Origin: Sulfitobacter mediterraneus
GTDB lineage: Bacteria; Pseudomonadota; Alphaproteobacteria; Rhodobacterales; Rhodobacteraceae
Direction of reading: 5' to 3'
Length of the DNA stretch: 64,000 bases
Assembly (NCBI RefSeq): GCF_003054325.1
Contig: NZ_QBKU01000001.1
Location: forward strand, 124,001-188,000
The position numbers were made by a program, and so were the translations under genes. Shown here piece by piece: positions 8,312 through 16,855 of this stretch. A model generated the notes under the pieces. That model searched no databases. It had not been told where the DNA came from and worked only from the letters and a program-made list of their open reading frames with translations. How positions within the stretch are numbered: position 1 is the stretch's first letter; each line of letters begins with the position of its first letter.

Positions 8312-9484
8312 TCAGAGGACAATCACATCCAGCGGCGGAAAACCATTGAACCCAACCGAACTGTAAGAGCTGGTATAAGCCCCGCAGTTGCGAATGACGA
8401 CCTTATCTCCACACCCAAGCGCCAAGGGCAGATTGATGGGGCGCTTTTCGTACAGGATGTCCGCGCTGTCACAGGATGGCCCGGCCAGAATGCAGGGGCC
8501 GGTGTCGCCGCCGTCATGTTTGGTCACGAACTGGTAACGGATCGCCTCGCCTTCGGTTTCGGCCAGACCGGAGAACCGTCCGATGTCGAGATAAACCCAG
8601 CGGTGCATATCATCCGCCGACTTCCGCGACACCAGCAGAACTTCCGCTGCGATATGCCCCGCCTCGGCGACCAGACCGCGACCCGGCTCTGCCATCACCT
8701 GTGGCACGTCTCCGAACCGCGCAGCAACCGCACGCATAACTGACGCGGCATAGATGCGCGGCGCTTCGACATGCTCTCCGTAGAACGCAGGAAAACCGCC
8801 GCCAAGGTTCAAAAGCTGGAGATCGTGACCTGCCGCAATCGCCGCTTTCCACAGAGGGGCAATCTGATCCAGAACCGGATTCCAGAACTCTGCCTTACGG
8901 GTCTGCGAGCCAACGTGGAAAGACAGGCCAAATGGCACCAGCCCAACCGCCTTGGCATGATCCAGCAATGCAGGCAGCGCAGAACCGGCGCAGCCAAACT
9001 TTCGGCTCAGCGGCCAATCGGCCAGCGAATTTTCCACAATCAGGCGGATATAAACACGCGCACCGGGCGCATGGGTCGCAATCTTGTCCAGCTCTGCCTC
9101 TGAATCAGCGGCGAACAGGGTCACACCAGCGGAATGCGCGAAGGCAATGTCAGAGGCACGTTTGATTGTATTGCCAAAGGAGATATTGCCCGGCTTGGCC
9201 CCCTGTGACAGGCACAGTTCGATTTCGGCGCGAGATGCGGCATCAAAACCAGAGCCCTTTTTGACCAACAGGCGAATGATTTCCGGCGCTGGGTTGGCCT
9301 TGACAGCATAGTGGATATGAGCGCGGCCCAAACCCGCGTGCAGCGCATCATATTGTGCAGCAACGCGGTCACGGCTGATCACCAGTGTTGGGCGGTCAAA
9401 ATCATTTGCCGCGATGAATGCAACAGCAGGATCGGAATAGACAGGGGTTGCGGCGCGCAGGGCGCCGGGGAGGGCAGCGTTCAT
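8312..9484 (-). CDS. Ornithine decarboxylase, fold-type III PLP enzyme
   Basis: Makes putrescine from ornithine, the entry to polyamine synthesis. The 390-residue enzyme has the Schiff-base lysine in YAVKANP (about 62-68), FHVGSQ, the glycine-rich phosphate loop LGGGFP, EPGRG, and the catalytic cysteine in GPSCDSADI. This motif and the length fit eukaryotic-type ornithine decarboxylase rather than diaminopimelate decarboxylase; ornithine/lysine dual use cannot be excluded. The start at 9484 has GGAG at a 7-base spacing; an ATG 6 bases earlier touches that site. A long leader (about 250 bases) precedes it. Confidence 0.9.
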   Translation of the reverse strand: MNAALPGALRAATPVYSDPAVAFIAANDFDRPTLVISRDRVAAQYDALHAGLGRAHIHYAVKANPAPEIIRLLVKKGSGFDAASRAEIELCLSQGAKPGNISFGNTIKRASDIAFAHSAGVTLFAADSEAELDKIATHAPGARVYIRLIVENSLADWPLSRKFGCAGSALPALLDHAKAVGLVPFGLSFHVGSQTRKAEFWNPVLDQIAPLWKAAIAAGHDLQLLNLGGGFPAFYGEHVEAPRIYAASVMRAVAARFGDVPQVMAEPGRGLVAEAGHIAAEVLLVSRKSADDMHRWVYLDIGRFSGLAETEGEAIRYQFVTKHDGGDTGPCILAGPSCDSADILYEKRPINLPLALGCGDKVVIRNCGAYTSSYSSVGFNGFPPLDVIVL

Positions 9485-9735
9485 GGTCATCTCCAAAGAG
9501 CAAGTGGGGGGAAACCCCATAAGTCGTTTCAAGAGACGTTACCGTCGCTGCATAAACGCGGGTCAGTCAGGCCCAGATTGGGAAAGCTGACCGGCCAGAG
9601 GCGCGTGCGTTGGCGTCTGTACGCCGCCATTTACGCCGATTTCGGATTCGCACAATATAGAAAATGCACGGCGTTGCATTTTTTCTGGCGCCGGAAAAAA
9701 CTGCGCCTCAAAAGCCGCGGCGCAACTGGCGGCGC
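9485..9735 (-). promoter_or_regulatory. Leader/promoter region of the ornithine decarboxylase gene, candidate speF-type leader
   Basis: No gene is convincing in these 251 bases. On the minus strand the proximal part carries a GC-rich stretch, GGCCGGTCAGC facing GGGCCTGACTGACCC, which can fold into a hairpin, and the distal part holds ATGCA-N6-TGCAT at 9664-9679, an imperfect palindrome next to an AT-rich promoter-like tract. Alphaproteobacterial ornithine decarboxylase genes are known to have a conserved speF RNA leader; that this is one is inference. Confidence 0.35.
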
Positions 9736-10833
9736 TTACCCGTCTTCCCAATCGCTCCCGATCGCTTCGCGGTCACGCTTTTTCTCTTCGGCGATCATTT
9801 CTTTGACCTCCCGTTCCTCATGCGCGTCCGCTTGCTCCGGCAAGGTGTCCGGCAGGGCATCCCCCGTCAACGCCAGAACAAACCACATCGGAAAGTGATC
9901 CGATCCGATTTTGCCAAGCCGTGCCATCTCAATCAGGCGAAACCGCGCGTCGTGAAACAGGTGGTCCAGTGGCCAGCGCATCCAGGGCATCGTCGCGCTG
10001 AACGTATTATAGAACCCTCGCCCAACCCTTGGGTCCAACAAGCCTGAAAGCCGCTGAAACCGCCGCGTTGTGGTGGACCACGCCACATCGTTCAGATCGC
10101 CCGTAACGATAGCGGGCAGAAAATCCTCAGCCGCCTCAAGGCCGATCAACGCAATCTCGCTGTCCCGGCCCTTGGTGTCATGCGAGATAATCGGCGGCTC
10201 CGGGTGTACGACGTAAAGCCGGGTCTGCTGTCCGTCTGGCAAAGTCACCTTTGTGCGGATGGACGGCACCCCTTCGGTGACCAACTCGCGCACCTCGGTC
10301 TCTGCCAGCGGCAGCCGCGACATCAGGCACAGGCCATAGCTGTTGCCCAGCGGCACCTCGACCCAATGCGGAAACATTCCGCCAAGCGCTCCGCGCAAGG
10401 CCGCGATCCACTCCTCATCCACTTCAATCGCCATCAAGATATCTGGCGTTTTCTGCTGCACCAACGCGATCAGACGATCATAAGCACGGTTGGATTGTTT
10501 AACATTGGCCGCCAAAAGGCTGATCTGGCCGCCCTTGTTCGCAAGCTCTGCCGGCGATGCATCAATAGATTGTTTTTTCCAAATGGGCGTAAATTTCGCG
10601 ATGTAGATCAGCTGGATAACCGCGACACCCAGCAACAGGGCCACACTCACACTGGCCCAAGGCACCGGCGGCCCAAGGGACATAAAGGGCAACAAGACAA
10701 TCGCCAAGGCAAAAAACTGCTCACGCGGAAAGGCCAACCCGCGAATGGTGCCAAAAGGGATTTTGCTCAGCGGCAGCAGGCTGGCTACGACCAAGAAGCC
10801 CGTCAAACCCCAAAGCACGATTGCGCTGATCAT
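9736..10833 (-). CDS. Membrane-anchored endonuclease/exonuclease/phosphatase family protein
   Basis: A 365-residue protein. Three hydrophobic segments occupy about 1-80 (VLWGLTGFLVVASLLPL, FALAIVLLPFMSL, VSVALLLGVAVIQLIYI). A soluble EEP domain follows with the strand SLLAANVK, the metal ligand in AIEVDEEW, the HPEPP block, VTGDLNDVAW and C-terminal GSDHFPMWFVL. These match the Mg-dependent phosphodiesterase core, and the protein is predicted to face the periplasm. The tail is highly charged (EEREVKEMIAEEKKRDREA). Start at 10833 has GGAG. Natural substrate unknown. Confidence 0.85.
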   Translation of the reverse strand: MISAIVLWGLTGFLVVASLLPLSKIPFGTIRGLAFPREQFFALAIVLLPFMSLGPPVPWASVSVALLLGVAVIQLIYIAKFTPIWKKQSIDASPAELANKGGQISLLAANVKQSNRAYDRLIALVQQKTPDILMAIEVDEEWIAALRGALGGMFPHWVEVPLGNSYGLCLMSRLPLAETEVRELVTEGVPSIRTKVTLPDGQQTRLYVVHPEPPIISHDTKGRDSEIALIGLEAAEDFLPAIVTGDLNDVAWSTTTRRFQRLSGLLDPRVGRGFYNTFSATMPWMRWPLDHLFHDARFRLIEMARLGKIGSDHFPMWFVLALTGDALPDTLPEQADAHEEREVKEMIAEEKKRDREAIGSDWEDG

Positions 10834-10877
10834 CCTGTCACTCCCCGCCAACAGCCTCTGTCACTGCATCACAAACG

Positions 10878-10908
10878 AAAAAGGGTGCAAGGCCAATGCC
10901 TCACACCC
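10878..10908 (-). terminator. Rho-independent terminator after trcR
   Basis: Minus strand: GGGTGTGAGGC, a short loop, GCCTTGCACCC with one mismatch, then TTTTT. Located about 50 bases after the trcR stop. Confidence 0.8.
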
Positions 10909-10960
10909 CTCTATCCAAACACACAGCGGCCCATTTGGTTCCGCTGCGGCCAGGCCGAGA

Positions 10961-11734
10961 TCACGCCTTGGCGTCATCCTCATCGTCATCCGAACCGCCT
11001 TCGGGCAGGGAGAAGAAGCTGTCAGCATCAGAATAGTCGCCCTTGCTTGCATCATCTTCATCCTCGTCATCGGCATCGGTGCCGGACAAGGTAAAGGTCT
11101 CGAGCCCCTCAATCGCAGTCGGGATCTTCGGCTCGGCGTCCATACCAAGGCTCTGCTCGGTGCTCACCAGCTTGCGGCGCTCATCATCGCTCATCACTTC
11201 ACCATCCGCAGCTTTCTTCGCCGCCGCTTTTTGCACAGCCGCGTCCAGCTCGGATTGCTTACACAGACCCAAGGCAACCGGATCAATCGGCTGAATATTG
11301 GAAATGTTCCAATGGGTCCGCTCGCGAATCGCCTGAATGGTCGGCTTGGTGGTGCCAACCAGCTTGCTGATCTGACCATCGCTCAGCTCCGGATGGAACT
11401 TGACCAACCACAGGATCGACGCCGGACGGTCCTGCCGCTTGGACAATGGTGTATACCGCGGGCCGCGGCGCTTTTCCTCGCCCTGCGCGGCGGCGTTGAA
11501 TTTCAACGACAGCTTGTGCAGCGGGCTGGCTTGCGCCTCATCAATCTCTTCTTGGGTCAACTGGTTGTTGGCAATGGGATCAAACCCTTTGACACCCTGC
11601 GCCACATCGCCATCGGCGATACCTTGCACTTCCAATTCGTGCATACCGACAAAATCAGCAATTTGTTTAAAGCTGATCGTTGTGTTGTCCACCAGCCAAA
11701 CTGCGGTGGCTTTGGCCATAATCGGTTTTGCCAT
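10961..11734 (-). CDS. trcR: Cell-cycle transcriptional regulator TrcR (DUF1013)
   Basis: A 257-residue alphaproteobacterial protein of the DUF1013 family, described in Caulobacter as a cell-cycle transcription regulator. It starts MAKPIMAKATAVWLVDNTTISFKQIADFVG; two helix-turn-helix-like segments are visible (SFKQIADFVGMHELEVQGIAD and SDGQISKLVGTTKPTIQAIR). The last 40 residues are strongly acidic (DADDEDEDD, DDDEDDAKA). Start at 11734 is supported by AGGAGA. It has its own terminator, so it is probably transcribed alone. Confidence 0.9.
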   Translation of the reverse strand: MAKPIMAKATAVWLVDNTTISFKQIADFVGMHELEVQGIADGDVAQGVKGFDPIANNQLTQEEIDEAQASPLHKLSLKFNAAAQGEEKRRGPRYTPLSKRQDRPASILWLVKFHPELSDGQISKLVGTTKPTIQAIRERTHWNISNIQPIDPVALGLCKQSELDAAVQKAAAKKAADGEVMSDDERRKLVSTEQSLGMDAEPKIPTAIEGLETFTLSGTDADDEDEDDASKGDYSDADSFFSLPEGGSDDDEDDAKA

Positions 11735-11861
11735 TGTGATCTCTCCTAAAGTCGCAACTGTCCCGTCGCCTGAAAAGGCTGTCTCGGCGGGCCGAAACGG
11801 TTTCCATTGTCGGGGAACTTGCACGCCTTATACTGAGCCATAGCAAATAAGGAAAGACCCA

Positions 11862-12506
11862 ATGCGCAAGCTGCTTTTGCCGCTTTTGATCTGGCTGACA
11901 ATGGCCGCTCTCCCCGCCAGCAGCGAGACAAACAAAGCAGGCGAATTCGATTACTACGTGCTCGCACTCAGCTGGTCCCCCAATTGGTGTGTCCGGACAG
12001 GCCATGCCCGCAAATCCCCCCAATGTGTCCAAAACAGCGGCCACGGCTGGATCCTGCATGGCCTCTGGCCGCAATATCATCGCGGCTATCCTGCGTTCTG
12101 CCGGACCGCAAAAAAGCCACCCTCACGCGGCATGACCGCAGATATGGCCGACATCATGGGCACCAGCGGCCTGGCCTGGCACCAATGGAAGAAACACGGC
12201 GTCTGCACCGGGCTGAATGCGGCGGACTACTACGCCCTCTCCCGCCGTGCCTACGCCAGGGTCAACCGCCCACCGGTGTTTCGCAAATTGACACGCACGG
12301 TCAAACTCCCCGCCTCAGTGGTCGAGGAGGCGTTCCTCAAGGCCAATCCTGGAATGGAACCCGATGGCGTCACCGTGACCTGCAAAGCCGCCCAAATCCA
12401 GGAGGTGCGCATTTGCCTGTCCCGCAGCCTGAACCCTGTGCCATGCGGCCAAGACGTGGTGCGTGACTGCAAAAAGAAAGACGCGCTTTTCGCACCTCTG
12501 CAATGA
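11862..12506 (+). CDS. Ribonuclease T2 family protein, secreted
   Basis: A 214-residue periplasmic or secreted RNase that cleaves RNA via 2',3'-cyclic phosphates. It has a signal peptide (about 1-22) and both catalytic segments: CAS I HGLWPQ and CAS II WHQWKKHGVC. Cysteine count and spacing suggest disulfides. The family in bacteria (E. coli RNase I) is about 240-270 residues, so this one is compact. It stands alone, divergent from trcR; no strong ribosome site precedes the ATG apart from AAGGAAAG. Confidence 0.93.
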   Translation: MRKLLLPLLIWLTMAALPASSETNKAGEFDYYVLALSWSPNWCVRTGHARKSPQCVQNSGHGWILHGLWPQYHRGYPAFCRTAKKPPSRGMTADMADIMGTSGLAWHQWKKHGVCTGLNAADYYALSRRAYARVNRPPVFRKLTRTVKLPASVVEEAFLKANPGMEPDGVTVTCKAAQIQEVRICLSRSLNPVPCGQDVVRDCKKKDALFAPLQ

Positions 12507-12540
12507 ACACTGACGCGCCGCCCGGTGCATTTTGCGGGAC

Positions 12541-12572
12541 GCTCCGCGGGGAATATTTATTTGCCAAAAAGG
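12541..12572 (+). repeat. Short intergenic element (GGGGAATATTT...GCCAAAAAGG)
   Basis: Contains CTCCGCGGGGAATATTT and then TTGCCAAAAAGG. An inverted relative lies at 12702-12731, and a third at 55596-55621. Confidence 0.55.
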
Positions 12573-12704
12573 CGTAAGAAACTCTTAACCTTAATGTGGT
12601 CAATTCCCGATGCGGTACAGGCGGGAGCGCCGATGACCGCGCCGGAAAGGAAGCGATGCTTTCATCCATAGGGAGGGAAGGACATGTGCCATTCCTCCCT
12701 TTTT
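12573..12704 (+). ncRNA. Candidate small RNA or short-peptide locus ending in a terminator
   Basis: This 280-base gap (12507-12786) contains no convincing long gene, yet it has a strong terminator at 12670-12704. The stretch before it (about 12590-12669) is purine/GC-patterned, with a GGAAAGGA ribosome-site-like motif right before an ATG at 12657 and a second ATG at 12683 after GGGAAGGAC that opens a 9-codon frame ending at 12710-12712. A small regulatory RNA or leader-peptide transcript is possible. Promoter not recognised. Confidence 0.3.
12670..12704 (+). terminator. Rho-independent terminator
   Basis: AGGGAGG at 12670-12676 pairs perfectly with CCTCCCT at 12694-12700, followed by TTTT. 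The 17-base loop contains ACATGT. It is 160 bases past the RNase T2 stop, so it may instead end a separate short transcript. Confidence 0.7.
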
Positions 12705-12731
12705 GGCTCTTAAATATTCCCGCCGGAGGCA
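12702..12731 (-). repeat. Short intergenic element, inverted copy
   Basis: Minus strand reads GCCTCCGGCGGGAATATTT followed by AAGAGCCAAAAA. Same family as 12541-12572 but inverted, so the two bracket the candidate RNA. Confidence 0.5.
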
Positions 12732-12786
12732 CGATTTGCGCCCTGCGCAAATCCAAACATCATGCCGCGCGCAGCGCGACCTTTGC

Positions 12787-13773
12787 TCAACCGCCGACGC
12801 TGAGAACGATCTTGCCAATATGGCCGCTGGTTTCCATCCGGGCGTGCGCCTCCGATGCCTGATCCAGCGTGTAAGAACTGTCCATCACCGGCGCGACCTG
12901 ACCACTTTCCAACAAAGGCCACACTTCGCGGCGCAATTCTTGTGCAATCCGCGCCTTGGCCAGATCGCTCTGCGGGCGCAAGGTCGATCCCGTCATCGTC
13001 AACCGCCGCGTCATCAGGGTGGCAAAATTCACCTCTGCTTTCGGGCCTTGCAGGAACGCAATCTGCACCAGACGCCCATCTTCGGCCAAGGCCTTGAGGT
13101 TGCGCGGAATGTACCCGCCGCCGACCATATCAAGGATCAGATCGGCGCCGCCTTCGGCCTGCATCACGTCCACAAAATCCATATCGCGGTAATTGATCGC
13201 GGCTTCCGCCCCCAGCTCAGCGCAGGCCGCGCATTTGGCATCCGTTCCAGCGGTCGCAAACACGCGCGCGCCCTTCACATGCGCCAGCTGGATCGCAGTC
13301 GTGCCAATCCCGGATGATCCACCATGCACCAAAAACCGTTCACCTGCCTTCAGCCCGCCGCGCATAAACACGTTGGACCAGACCGTGAAAAACGTCTCGG
13401 GCAAGCAAGCCGCCTCTTTCATCCCCATGCCCTTTGGCAAGGGCAGGCAATGCGCCGCCGGGGTCGCGACATATTCGGCATAGCCGCCACCCGGAAGCAA
13501 CGCGCAGACCAGATCGCCAATGCGCAGATCAGACACGCCAGCCCCCAGCGCAACCACCTCGCCGGAGGCCTCAAGCCCCGGCAAATCGCTTGCCGTTGGG
13601 GGCGGCGCATACATCCCTGCCCGTTGCAGGGCATCGGGACGGTTCACGCCGGCAAAGGCCACCTTCAGCACCACCTGACCTGGGCCTGCCTGCGGCATCG
13701 GGCGCTCAGTGGGTTGTAAAACATCCGGTCCGCCGGGTTGGGTGATCTCAATCGCGCGCATGGTTTCGGGCAT
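12787..13773 (-). CDS. NAD(P)H-quinone oxidoreductase (zinc-free MDR family)
   Basis: A 328-residue medium-chain reductase close to the PIG3/quinone oxidoreductase group. It opens MRAIEITQPGGPDVLQ, has the NRPDALQRAGMYAPPP substrate-site signature typical of PIG3-like proteins, and the NADPH Rossmann motif HGGSSGIGTTAIQLA (about 150-164). Zinc-ligand cysteines are lacking. It reduces quinones or other activated carbonyls; the true substrate is unknown. Divergent from the adenylate-forming ligase. Confidence 0.9.
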   Translation of the reverse strand: MPETMRAIEITQPGGPDVLQPTERPMPQAGPGQVVLKVAFAGVNRPDALQRAGMYAPPPTASDLPGLEASGEVVALGAGVSDLRIGDLVCALLPGGGYAEYVATPAAHCLPLPKGMGMKEAACLPETFFTVWSNVFMRGGLKAGERFLVHGGSSGIGTTAIQLAHVKGARVFATAGTDAKCAACAELGAEAAINYRDMDFVDVMQAEGGADLILDMVGGGYIPRNLKALAEDGRLVQIAFLQGPKAEVNFATLMTRRLTMTGSTLRPQSDLAKARIAQELRREVWPLLESGQVAPVMDSSYTLDQASEAHARMETSGHIGKIVLSVGG

Positions 13774-13902
13774 CAGCTATCCTTTGGGTCTTGGGTTGCG
13801 GTCAACATAATGCGCAAACAGGCGATGCACACCCCGATTGTCACACTTGGCCTTTCCCCCGGCAATTTGATAGGAACCCCAGCGATAGGCACAGGCGGCG
13901 CA

Positions 13903-15141
13903 ATGACACATAAACAGCAAGGTTTTCGCTGGCATCCCGATGCGCAGCTCTTTGCCGGGGCCGAGCCTGTGCCGCGCTCCGTTTTGCCCGTCACATCGCG
14001 TTTTTGCGCCGTACATGCCGCCAACACGGCTGACGCCTTGCCCGCCCTTGGGTCGGCATTGCAAAGCGGTCGGGGGTTTTGTCTTTATGAGGGTATCGAC
14101 CCGGCCGGGCTTACCTCTGAGCCAGATCAATTCATAACGCTTTCGGGTGGCTCTTCCGGCCAGCCGAAGGGCATCTTGCGCCGGCAATCCAGTTGGATCG
14201 ACAGTTTTGACACCAACCGCCGGCTTTTTGGCTACACCGCGCAGGACCGTATCGCGGTCTTGGGCAGGCTCAGCCATTCGCTCGCGCTTTATGGCGTGTT
14301 GGAAGCCTTGCATCTTGGCCTTGATGCATTTGCACTCGACCCCGTGCCGATCCGCCGACAAGCCTCCGTCTTGGCCGCAGAGCGCATCAGCATCCTTTAC
14401 GCAACGCCAACCCAATTGCGCTTGTTGGTGCTTGGCGCGTCAGACGAGCCGTTGCCTCAGATCCGGTTGATCCTTTGTGGCGGCGGTGCATTGGATGACA
14501 GCACGGCACAGACCGTCCAGAACCTCTGCCCCAATGCCGCGATACGGGTGTTCTATGGCGCAGCCGAGACCAGCTTTATTACGCTTTCCGGTCCGGACAC
14601 ACCGCTTGCATCTGTCGGCCAGGCCTACCCCGGTGTGACGATCCAAATTTGCGATGAGACTGGGCGAGAAACCACGCAGATTGGCGAGGTTTGGGTGCGC
14701 AGCCCCTATCTGTTTGAGCGTTACGCCTTGGGCCATGCCGATGACACACAGCTCCGCGATGGCTTCCTCAGTGTTGGGGAAATGGGCCGTTTTGATCGCA
14801 CCGGCAATCTATACCTGATGGGCCGCAAGACACGGATGCTGCAAATCGCGGATCAGACCATCTTTCCCGAAGAGATCGAGGCGCAGATCTGCGCAGCGAC
14901 CCCAATTGCCGCCTGTGCCATCCTGCCACGTCCTGATCCTGTACGCGGCCACCGTTTGATTGCAGTGCTCGAAGGCCCGGCCAATGCAGACCTGGCCGCC
15001 GAAGCGCAACAGCTGTGCCGCGAGCGGTTTGGCCCGTTGATTGCGCCCAAGCAGGTCTTGTTTCACCCCGCGCTGCCGCTGCTTGCCTCGGGGAAAATTG
15101 ATTTGCCGAAACTGTCGAAATGGGTTGAGGATCAGGCATGA
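13903..15141 (+). CDS. AMP-dependent acyl-CoA synthetase/ligase family protein, short form
   Basis: Adenylate-forming enzyme, 412 residues, so about 100 shorter than usual acyl-CoA synthetases; only about 80 residues precede the P-loop. Seen: P-loop LSGGSSGQPKGILR, FYGAAETSF (A5), the GRKTRMLQIADQTIFPEEIE hinge (A8), and LASGKIDLPKL with the catalytic lysine (A10). It should activate a carboxylic acid as an acyl-AMP, then thioester. Substrate unknown. ATG at 13903 is chosen; earlier in-frame ATGs (13738, 13825) lie in or near the divergent gene start. Its stop overlaps the thiolase start in ATGA, so the two are translationally coupled. Confidence 0.85.
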   Translation: MTHKQQGFRWHPDAQLFAGAEPVPRSVLPVTSRFCAVHAANTADALPALGSALQSGRGFCLYEGIDPAGLTSEPDQFITLSGGSSGQPKGILRRQSSWIDSFDTNRRLFGYTAQDRIAVLGRLSHSLALYGVLEALHLGLDAFALDPVPIRRQASVLAAERISILYATPTQLRLLVLGASDEPLPQIRLILCGGGALDDSTAQTVQNLCPNAAIRVFYGAAETSFITLSGPDTPLASVGQAYPGVTIQICDETGRETTQIGEVWVRSPYLFERYALGHADDTQLRDGFLSVGEMGRFDRTGNLYLMGRKTRMLQIADQTIFPEEIEAQICAATPIAACAILPRPDPVRGHRLIAVLEGPANADLAAEAQQLCRERFGPLIAPKQVLFHPALPLLASGKIDLPKLSKWVEDQA

Positions 15142-16241
15142 CCGGTTTTATCGCCTCCGCCTGCCGCAGCCCAGTTGCCCCGCGCGGCGGCGCATTGTCC
15201 GCATTGGCATTACACGAACTGGCCGCCCCAGTGATCAATGCCGCCCTGCGCGAGGCTGGATTGTCCCCACAAGACGTAGACGAGGTGATCTTGAGCAACG
15301 CCTTGGGCGGCGGCGGCAACCCCGCTCGCATCGCGGCGCTGGCGGCAGGCCTGCCGGAAAAAGTCGCAGGGCTCAGCACGGACCGGCAATGTGCCGGTGG
15401 CCTCGACGCGATCCTGCTGGCCGCGATGATGGTGCAAAGCGGCCATGCCGATGTGGTTGTCGCAGGCGGAGCAGAAAGCTATTCGCGCCGCCCTTTACGG
15501 CACCAGACCTTTGCCGATGGCCGCGCACCTGAACCCTATGATCAGGCGCCCTTCACCCCTTGGCCGGACCGCGACCCCGACATGGCAGTTGCAGCGGCGG
15601 CATTGGCCAGATCTCATGGCATCAGCAAGCAGGCCCAAGACGATTGGGCCGTGGCCAGCCATGCCAAGGCGTTGGCGCGACCGGCGCGATCATCTGAAGT
15701 GATCTCTATCGCCGGGCTGCAGTCCGACAGTTTTGCCCGCGCCCTGAGCCCGGCCCTGTGCATGCGGGCCAAGGTGATCTCGGGTGACATCACAGCGGCC
15801 AATGCGGCTGTCGCCGCGGATGGCGCAGCGTTCTGTGTGGTGGTTTCGCAGAAAGTTGCGGCGCGGCTGACGTCGCCCTTGGTACGGGTGATTGGCGGGG
15901 CCACACGCGGCGGAACGCCAGAGTGCCCCGGCCTTGCACCTGTGGCTGCAATCCAGACATCTCTCGCCCGCCATGGCCTCAGCGCCGCAGAGATCAACAC
16001 CGCCGAGATCATGGAGGCCTACGCCGTGCAGGCCATCGCCTGCGTGCAAGGAGCAGGTCTGGATCCAGCGCAGGTCAACCGTGGCGGCGGGGCCTTGGCG
16101 CGGGGACATCCCATTGGCGCGTCAGGCGCGATCAATGCAGTGCGTCTTTACCACGAGTTGATCCAATCCGGCGGCGGCACCGGCCTTGCCGCGATTGCAG
16201 CGGCCGGTGGCCTTGGTACGGCACTGCTTTTAAGAACGTGA
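15138..16241 (+). CDS. Thiolase-family protein with atypical active site
   Basis: A 367-residue thiolase-fold protein. The nucleophile is kept: DRQCAGGLDA, Cys about 85. The histidine is kept in GHPIGASGA, about 324. Two other catalytic positions differ: NEAF of biosynthetic thiolases reads MEAY (about 292-295), and the second cysteine block CIGGG reads AAAGG, putting Ala at about 354. Known thiolases use that second cysteine as the general acid/base, so ordinary reversible thiolysis is doubtful. It overlaps the ligase upstream and may accept its acyl product. Its stop overlaps the convergent bioY stop by 12 bases. Confidence 0.87.
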   Translation: MTGFIASACRSPVAPRGGALSALALHELAAPVINAALREAGLSPQDVDEVILSNALGGGGNPARIAALAAGLPEKVAGLSTDRQCAGGLDAILLAAMMVQSGHADVVVAGGAESYSRRPLRHQTFADGRAPEPYDQAPFTPWPDRDPDMAVAAAALARSHGISKQAQDDWAVASHAKALARPARSSEVISIAGLQSDSFARALSPALCMRAKVISGDITAANAAVAADGAAFCVVVSQKVAARLTSPLVRVIGGATRGGTPECPGLAPVAAIQTSLARHGLSAAEINTAEIMEAYAVQAIACVQGAGLDPAQVNRGGGALARGHPIGASGAINAVRLYHELIQSGGGTGLAAIAAAGGLGTALLLRT

Positions 16242-16775
16242 AAGCAGGCTTGCGGGGCGCGCCTTGGCCAGACCTGCGGTGATGAACCCGGCCAGAACGG
16301 CCTTGATCAGATCACCCGGCACAAACGCCAGCACCAGCCCCGAGGCTTCAAGCAGACCTTTGTTCAGCATGATCATCAGGCCACCAATTCCAAAGGCATA
16401 AAGCACCACAACACCGCCAAGGATCGCCGCAACGCCAGCGGCCCAGCCGATTGGCAAAGCGCGGAACTGTTGCATGGCCAGACCAGTGACGAAGGCCGCA
16501 ATCGGAAAGCCGATGACAAAACCGGCTGTGGGGCTTGCGAAGACACCCAAACCGCCACGCGCCCCCGCCAAAAGCGGCAGACCCAGCGCGACCAGGCCAA
16601 CGAACAAAAGCGCCGCCAAACCGCCACGCTTTGCCCCCAATACCGTACCACATAGCATGACGCCCATGCTTTGGGCTGTGATCGGCACACCAAAGGCGAG
16701 GTCGAATTTCGGGACCAGGCCCAGGGCCGCGATCAGCGCGGCGAAAAGGGCGATAAGCGTGAGGGAACGTTCCAT
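16230..16775 (-). CDS. bioY: Biotin ECF transporter substrate-binding component BioY
   Basis: A 181-residue integral membrane S-component that binds biotin. It shows five to six hydrophobic segments and the family signatures VPITAQSMGVMLCGTVLGAKRGG and GGLGVFASPTAGFVIGFPIAA. With BioN and BioM encoded just upstream on the same strand it forms an energy-coupling-factor biotin uptake system in the inner membrane. Last gene of bioM-bioN-bioY; an 80-base gap separates it from bioN. I looked for a BioR-type site (TTAT-N2-ATAA) in that gap and saw none. Confidence 0.95.
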   Translation of the reverse strand: MERSLTLIALFAALIAALGLVPKFDLAFGVPITAQSMGVMLCGTVLGAKRGGLAALLFVGLVALGLPLLAGARGGLGVFASPTAGFVIGFPIAAFVTGLAMQQFRALPIGWAAGVAAILGGVVVLYAFGIGGLMIMLNKGLLEASGLVLAFVPGDLIKAVLAGFITAGLAKARPASLLSRS

Positions 16776-16855
16776 ATCAATCCTGTCATTTGCATTTTAG
16801 TGCATGTTGGGCGCAGCGGTAGGGCGCTGGCCCGGTAAGGTCAACCGCTATTGCG

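Noticed and set aside
12596-12862. 88-codon plus-strand frame across the candidate small RNA
   Set aside because: It runs into the 3' end of the antisense quinone oxidoreductase gene and contains the terminator hairpin.
16776-16855. BioR box before bioY
   Set aside because: I looked for TTAT-N2-ATAA type sites in the gap and found none.
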